Positions 14,491 through 17,302 of a stretch of 17,302 bases of DNA are shown piece by piece. Every line of letters starts with the position of its first letter. Within the stretch, counting starts at the first letter, position 1. This DNA is from Ignatzschineria sp. Its GTDB lineage: Bacteria; Pseudomonadota; Gammaproteobacteria; Cardiobacteriales; Wohlfahrtiimonadaceae. The notes beneath the pieces were generated by a model. The model was not told the DNA's origin and ran no database searches. It worked only from the letters and a program-made list of their open reading frames with translations. Made by a program: the position numbers and the translations under genes. The stretch spans positions 1-17,302 of the forward strand of contig JASLFU010000036.1 in the NCBI GenBank assembly GCA_030150405.1, written 5' to 3'.

Positions 14491-15570
14491 TTATTTATCC
14501 TTAAGCTTAATCCACATTTTTGTCATCTTCTTCTGCTCCTTTAGAGTATAGGGGCGCTTCATCATCAATTTTTTAAATGCTTCATCGCTGGGATAGAGCG
14601 CTTCTTGAGCTAAGAGATGGGGGCTAATAAACTGATGGGCGGCAAGATTAGAGGTGGAGTATTCCACATAGTTTGCAGCCTGAGCATGATTTTTAGCATC
14701 TAACATAAAATTAATAAATTGGTAGGCGGCATCTTTATGTTTTGCATTTTCGAAGATCACAAATTGCTCAGCACTCAAGAGCGCGCCCTCTTTCGGGATC
14801 ATATATTTTATCTCAAACGAATTGCCTGCCGCCTTACTTCTTGCATTCGCTAAGGAGAGATCGCCAGAATACCCTACGGTTAAACAGGCTTCACCATTGG
14901 CCATTGCACTAATAAATTCTGAGGAGTGAAACTTTTTAATATAGGGGCGGATAGCTTCCAAGGTGGCAAAGGCTTTTTCAAGATCTGTTTCATCGGCTGA
15001 TTGAGGATCAAGCCCGTTGTAGAGCAGCGCAAGGGGGACAATCTCATAAGGGGTATCTAAAAGGTAGATACCGCAAGAGGCGAGCTTTTTTGCATTTTCA
15101 GGATCAAACACAAGGCTTAAAGAATCTAATTCAGCATCGGGCAGACGTTTGGTAATCTGCTCAACGTTGTAGCCGATGCCGGTTGAGCTCCACATGTAGG
15201 GGGCAGAATGTTTCTCAAGCCCAAAATGCTCAAGCTGCTCCATAATCACAGGGGCAATATTCTTAATATTAGGGATCCGCTCAAAATCGAGGGGGATAAT
15301 TTTGTCGGCTTGCAAAAAGTAGTGAACAGTATAATCGGAAGGGACTGCAAGATCATAACGGCCCGAGCCAGAGAGCTCTTTAGCGAGTAAAAGCTCATTG
15401 GTGTCATAGGTGTCGTAAACGACTTTGATGCCGGTCTCTTTGGTGAATTTATGGATCAATTCAGGATCGATATAATCGCTCCAGTTGTAGACGTAGAGCA
15501 CCTTATCCGCTGCAGAGGCAGAAAAGGTTAAGAGAGAAGCCAAGAGCGTGGCGAGGAGTTGTCGTTTCAT
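14491..15570 (-). CDS. Periplasmic polyamine-binding protein, PotF/PotD family
   Basis: Predicted to bind putrescine or spermidine in the periplasm for an ABC importer. The 359 residues start with a Sec signal peptide (KR, hydrophobic stretch, cleavage likely after ASA at 18-20); there is no lipobox cysteine. Seen: YNWSDY at 28-33 and TKETGIKVVYDTYDTNE at 43-59, the family N-terminus; VPSDY at 76-80; PYMWSSTGIGYNV at 124-136; FHSSEFISAMANGEA at 214-228; GYSGD at 233-237; IPKEGA at 258-263. By alignment from memory with E. coli PotF, Ser31, Asp32, Ser78 and Asp237 keep binding residues, while PotF Trp244 is Tyr234 and Asp278 is Glu268, so ligand preference may differ. No permease or ATPase gene is nearby, so it is an orphan binding protein or serves a distant transporter. 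GGAG before the ATG supports the start; the terminator is shared with yjgR. Confidence 0.9.
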   Translation of the reverse strand: MKRQLLATLLASLLTFSASAADKVLYVYNWSDYIDPELIHKFTKETGIKVVYDTYDTNELLLAKELSGSGRYDLAVPSDYTVHYFLQADKIIPLDFERIPNIKNIAPVIMEQLEHFGLEKHSAPYMWSSTGIGYNVEQITKRLPDAELDSLSLVFDPENAKKLASCGIYLLDTPYEIVPLALLYNGLDPQSADETDLEKAFATLEAIRPYIKKFHSSEFISAMANGEACLTVGYSGDLSLANARSKAAGNSFEIKYMIPKEGALLSAEQFVIFENAKHKDAAYQFINFMLDAKNHAQAANYVEYSTSNLAAHQFISPHLLAQEALYPSDEAFKKLMMKRPYTLKEQKKMTKMWIKLKDK

Positions 15571-15600
15571 AAAATCTCCAAAAAACGGTCTAAATAAAGT

Positions 15601-15632
15601 GAGGAGGTGATCCCCCTCTTGTGCGAATCATA
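15601..15632 (-). promoter_or_regulatory. potF-like leader: hairpin with 16S-tail-like sequence, and -10 box
   Basis: On the minus strand TATGAT (15627-15632) is a candidate -10, which would start the message close to a hairpin at 15601-15618. As RNA, GAGGGGG pairs with CCUCCUC through one G-U pair around loop AUCA. The hairpin contains GGATCACCTCCT, identical to the conserved 3' end of 16S rRNA (anti-Shine-Dalgarno). On the plus strand the same bases read AGGAGGTGATCC, a full Shine-Dalgarno. Function is unknown. Confidence 0.4.
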
Positions 15633-15704
15633 GCGCTTAAAAGGAAAATCACCTACCAATAGTTGTTCAGGCGTGATTAAATTTTTTTATCAAATGAGGG
15701 GGCA

Positions 15705-15736
15705 TAAAAAAGCTCAGGTTTTTTATGGCCTGAGCT
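15705..15736 (-). terminator. Intrinsic terminator of the usp gene
   Basis: On the minus strand AGCTCAGG (15729-15736) pairs with CCTGAGCT (15711-15718), followed by a run of T (15706-15711). It lies about 55 bases past the stop of the UspA-family gene. Confidence 0.9.
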
Positions 15737-15790
15737 CTGTAGATCACTTGCTTTGAGTATAGTGAAAAACTTTAAAAATTAGCGTTAAAG

Positions 15791-16225
15791 TTACACCTTT
15801 ACCGTTAGGATATCGCAGGGGGAGTCGTTAATAATTGAGCCTGAGGTTGAGCCCAAAAGCACCCCTAAACCGTAGCGGGTGTGGGAGCCGATCACTAATA
15901 GATCTGCATTAAGATCTTCGGCTGCTTTTAAAATCCCTTCTTTTGTGGAGAGGGCGGAGATCACTAAGGTATCGGCATCGGGAATTCCAAGTTTAAAGGA
16001 GAGCTCCCGCATCAATTTTTTGGCCTCGGCAATCATCTCGCTATCAGATACTTGAGGGATAACGGGCATGAGCTCGTAGCCGGCGCTTAGGCTAATGCCC
16101 TCTAAAATGTTTAGTAGAGTAATTTTTGCGTGGTTACGTTTAGCTACGACTAAGGCTTGTCGTCCGATCTTTTCAGAATCTTCTGATTGATCTACTGCTA
16201 CTAAAATATGCTTATATTCAGACAT
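15791..16225 (-). CDS. Universal stress protein, UspA family
   Basis: A small cytoplasmic Usp-fold protein made during growth arrest and stress; the biochemical role is general and poorly defined. It has 144 residues, the same as E. coli UspA. Seen: YKHILVAVDQSEDS at 4-17 (first beta strand and conserved Asp), NHAKITLLNILEG at about 33-45, DLLVIGSHTRYG near 109-120 and LGSTSGSIINDSPCDILTV toward the end. The G-x2-G...G-S/T phosphate-binding pattern (GSHTRYGLG..LLGSTS) is mostly kept, which suggests an ATP-binding Usp. The ATG at 16225 has GGAGAG five bases before it; an in-frame TTG four codons earlier is less likely. It is monocistronic with a good promoter and terminator. Confidence 0.92.
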   Translation of the reverse strand: MSEYKHILVAVDQSEDSEKIGRQALVVAKRNHAKITLLNILEGISLSAGYELMPVIPQVSDSEMIAEAKKLMRELSFKLGIPDADTLVISALSTKEGILKAAEDLNADLLVIGSHTRYGLGVLLGSTSGSIINDSPCDILTVKV

Positions 16226-16530
16226 GGTTCTCTCCAATACTGCTGATTTTATGAATAATTACGTTATAGCAAGATAGTACAACATTATCAATTGTTATCC
16301 TTTGCAAGTGGGATGCGATCATAGATGGGGTAAACTCCCCCGATTTTTGCCACATAAAGCAGGAAGGGCGGCGCAACATAGTGTACAATGCGAGCACCCC
16401 TTTACCCCTCTCTCCCACACTTAAATCCGATATTTAATGCTTCAGTCGTGATTCTTTAGTGTAGGTGATTTATTGAAAAGCGTGGAAAGGGGGCAGAGCT
16501 TTAGTTTCAATTTTTAAATATAGAGATTCC
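16226..16530. other. Divergent usp/prfC intergenic region
   Basis: This 305-base region has no convincing gene. The left part holds the usp promoter (listed separately). A short hairpin, GGGG (16327-16330) with CCCC (16337-16340), is followed by a few T on the plus strand and looks too weak to be a terminator. For prfC I see TACAAT near 16383 without a proper -35, and only AGAG before the ATG at 16531. Confidence 0.5.
16263..16291 (-). promoter_or_regulatory. Sigma-70-type promoter of the usp gene
   Basis: On the minus strand TTGATA (16286-16291) is followed after exactly 17 bases by TATAAC (16263-16268). This is the best-formed promoter in the window. Transcription would begin near 16256, about 30 bases before the ATG. 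Confidence 0.7.
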
Positions 16531-17302
16531 ATGAGTAAATTAGCGAAAGAAGTAGACCGCCGCCGTACCTTTGCCATTATTGCCCACCCGGACGCAGGTA
16601 AAACCACCATGACAGAGAAGCTGCTCCTTTTTGGAGGAGCGATCAATCTTGCAGGTTCTGTTAAGGGGAGAAAGGCCGCCAGACACGCCACCTCAGACTG
16701 GATGGAGCTTGAGCAGCAGCGGGGGATCTCGGTCACTTCATCGGTGATGCAGTTCCCTTATCGAGATTGTATGATCAATCTTCTCGATACCCCCGGGCAC
16801 CAAGACTTCTCGGAAGATACCTACCGCACCTTAACCGCTGTTGACTCCGCACTTATGGTGATCGACTGCGCCGCTGGGGTCGAAGAGCAGACAATTAAGT
16901 TGATGAATGTTTGTCGCCTTCGAGACACCCCGATTATTACCTTTATCAATAAGCTTGACCGAGATGGAAAAGAGCCGATCGATCTTTTAGATGAGGTGGA
17001 AGAGGTTTTAAAGATCAACTGTGCACCGGTCACATGGCCGATCGGCATGGGGCGTGATCTTAAAGGGGTTTACCATATTTTGGAGGATTATATTCACCTT
17101 TACGATGCGAAAGAGCGGGGCACGACGAGTAAGGGGCGAATTATTCAGGGGCTTGAGAGCAAGGAGCTCGATGAGGTTTTAGGAAAAGAGCGGGCAGATC
17201 AGTTTCGCGAAGAGGTGGAGCTTGTTCAGGTGGCTAGCCACGAGTTTGATCTTGAGGAGTATCTAGCGGGGCGTTTAACGCCGGTCTATTTCGGTTCGGC
17301 GA
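16531..17302 (+). CDS. prfC: Peptide chain release factor 3, N-terminal part (cut by window edge)
   Basis: A translational GTPase that removes RF1/RF2 from the ribosome after peptide release. The first 257 codons are present; the rest is beyond the right edge. Seen: G1 AHPDAGKTT at about 18-26, a switch I region with SVKGRKAARHATSDWMELEQQRGIS in pieces near 43-67 (RF3 type, not EF-G), G3 DTPGHQDFSEDTYRTL near 86-101, G4 NKLD near 140-143, and CAPVTWPIGMG near 165-175. These match RF3 rather than EF-G or TypA. The ATG at 16531 gives the normal family N-terminus; its Shine-Dalgarno is weak (AGAG). Confidence 0.98.
   Translation, partial: MSKLAKEVDRRRTFAIIAHPDAGKTTMTEKLLLFGGAINLAGSVKGRKAARHATSDWMELEQQRGISVTSSVMQFPYRDCMINLLDTPGHQDFSEDTYRTLTAVDSALMVIDCAAGVEEQTIKLMNVCRLRDTPIITFINKLDRDGKEPIDLLDEVEEVLKINCAPVTWPIGMGRDLKGVYHILEDYIHLYDAKERGTTSKGRIIQGLESKELDEVLGKERADQFREEVELVQVASHEFDLEEYLAGRLTPVYFGSA

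Noticed and set aside
16286..16299. Lac-operator-like sequence (AATTGTTATCC) in the usp promoter
   Set aside because: It matches only one half-site, there is no lac gene nearby, and the bases are explained by the -35 element and A/T-rich spacer.
16327..16350. GGGG/CCCC hairpin with following T as a terminator upstream of prfC
   Set aside because: Four base pairs and a broken T-run are too weak, and no plus-strand gene ends before it.
1..17302. Mobile element, phage, CRISPR, toxin-antitoxin or other defence locus
   Set aside because: All substantial frames are accounted for by housekeeping genes with conserved neighbours; no transposase, integrase, direct-repeat array or target-site duplication is visible.

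Overview
This is an ordinary chromosomal window from a gammaproteobacterium with moderate G+C. The order cmk-rpsA-ihfB, a hemC-hemD/hemX-hemY operon, an ispD-ispF pair, metG, a YjgR-type HerA-like ATPase gene and prfC all closely resemble Enterobacteriaceae or Pseudomonas proteins. Some features differ from E. coli: hemD and hemX are fused, aroA is not next to cmk, and ftsB is not in front of ispD. These hint at a smaller gammaproteobacterial lineage; Cardiobacteriales relatives such as Ignatzschineria or Wohlfahrtiimonas are a guess from gene content only. I see no phage, transposon, CRISPR array, tRNA or rRNA.

Layout. 1-5234 (minus strand): the start of folP (cut by the window edge), then the heme operon read hemC -> hemDX -> hemY, ending in a strong palindromic terminator at 468-500. 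5235-5668: a 434-base divergent intergenic region holding the promoters for hemC (minus) and cmk (plus). 5669-9009 (plus): cmk, a structured leader plus rpsA (ribosomal protein S1), a terminator, ihfB, and a second terminator. 9089-10379 (plus): ispD and ispF of the MEP isoprenoid pathway, 4 bases apart. 10498-14364 (plus): metG with its terminator, then a YjgR/DUF853 ATPase gene behind a roughly 160-base leader. 14491-16225 (minus): a periplasmic polyamine-binding protein of the PotF/PotD family and a UspA-family stress protein, each with its own signals. 16531-17302 (plus): the first 257 codons of prfC (release factor 3).

How the genes work together. HemC and the HemD part of HemDX carry out consecutive steps from porphobilinogen to uroporphyrinogen III; HemX and HemY are membrane-anchored companions. 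IspD and IspF supply two steps of isoprenoid precursor synthesis. Cmk, S1, IHF-beta, MetG and RF3 are core nucleotide, translation and nucleoid functions.

No new system is evident. The best second-look signals are small: an in-frame internal ribosome binding site and ATG inside the hemDX fusion; a 12-base copy of the 16S rRNA 3' tail in a hairpin of the potF-like leader (a full Shine-Dalgarno sequence on the other strand); a Sul-like loop in FolP; and a possibly leaderless ispD mRNA.
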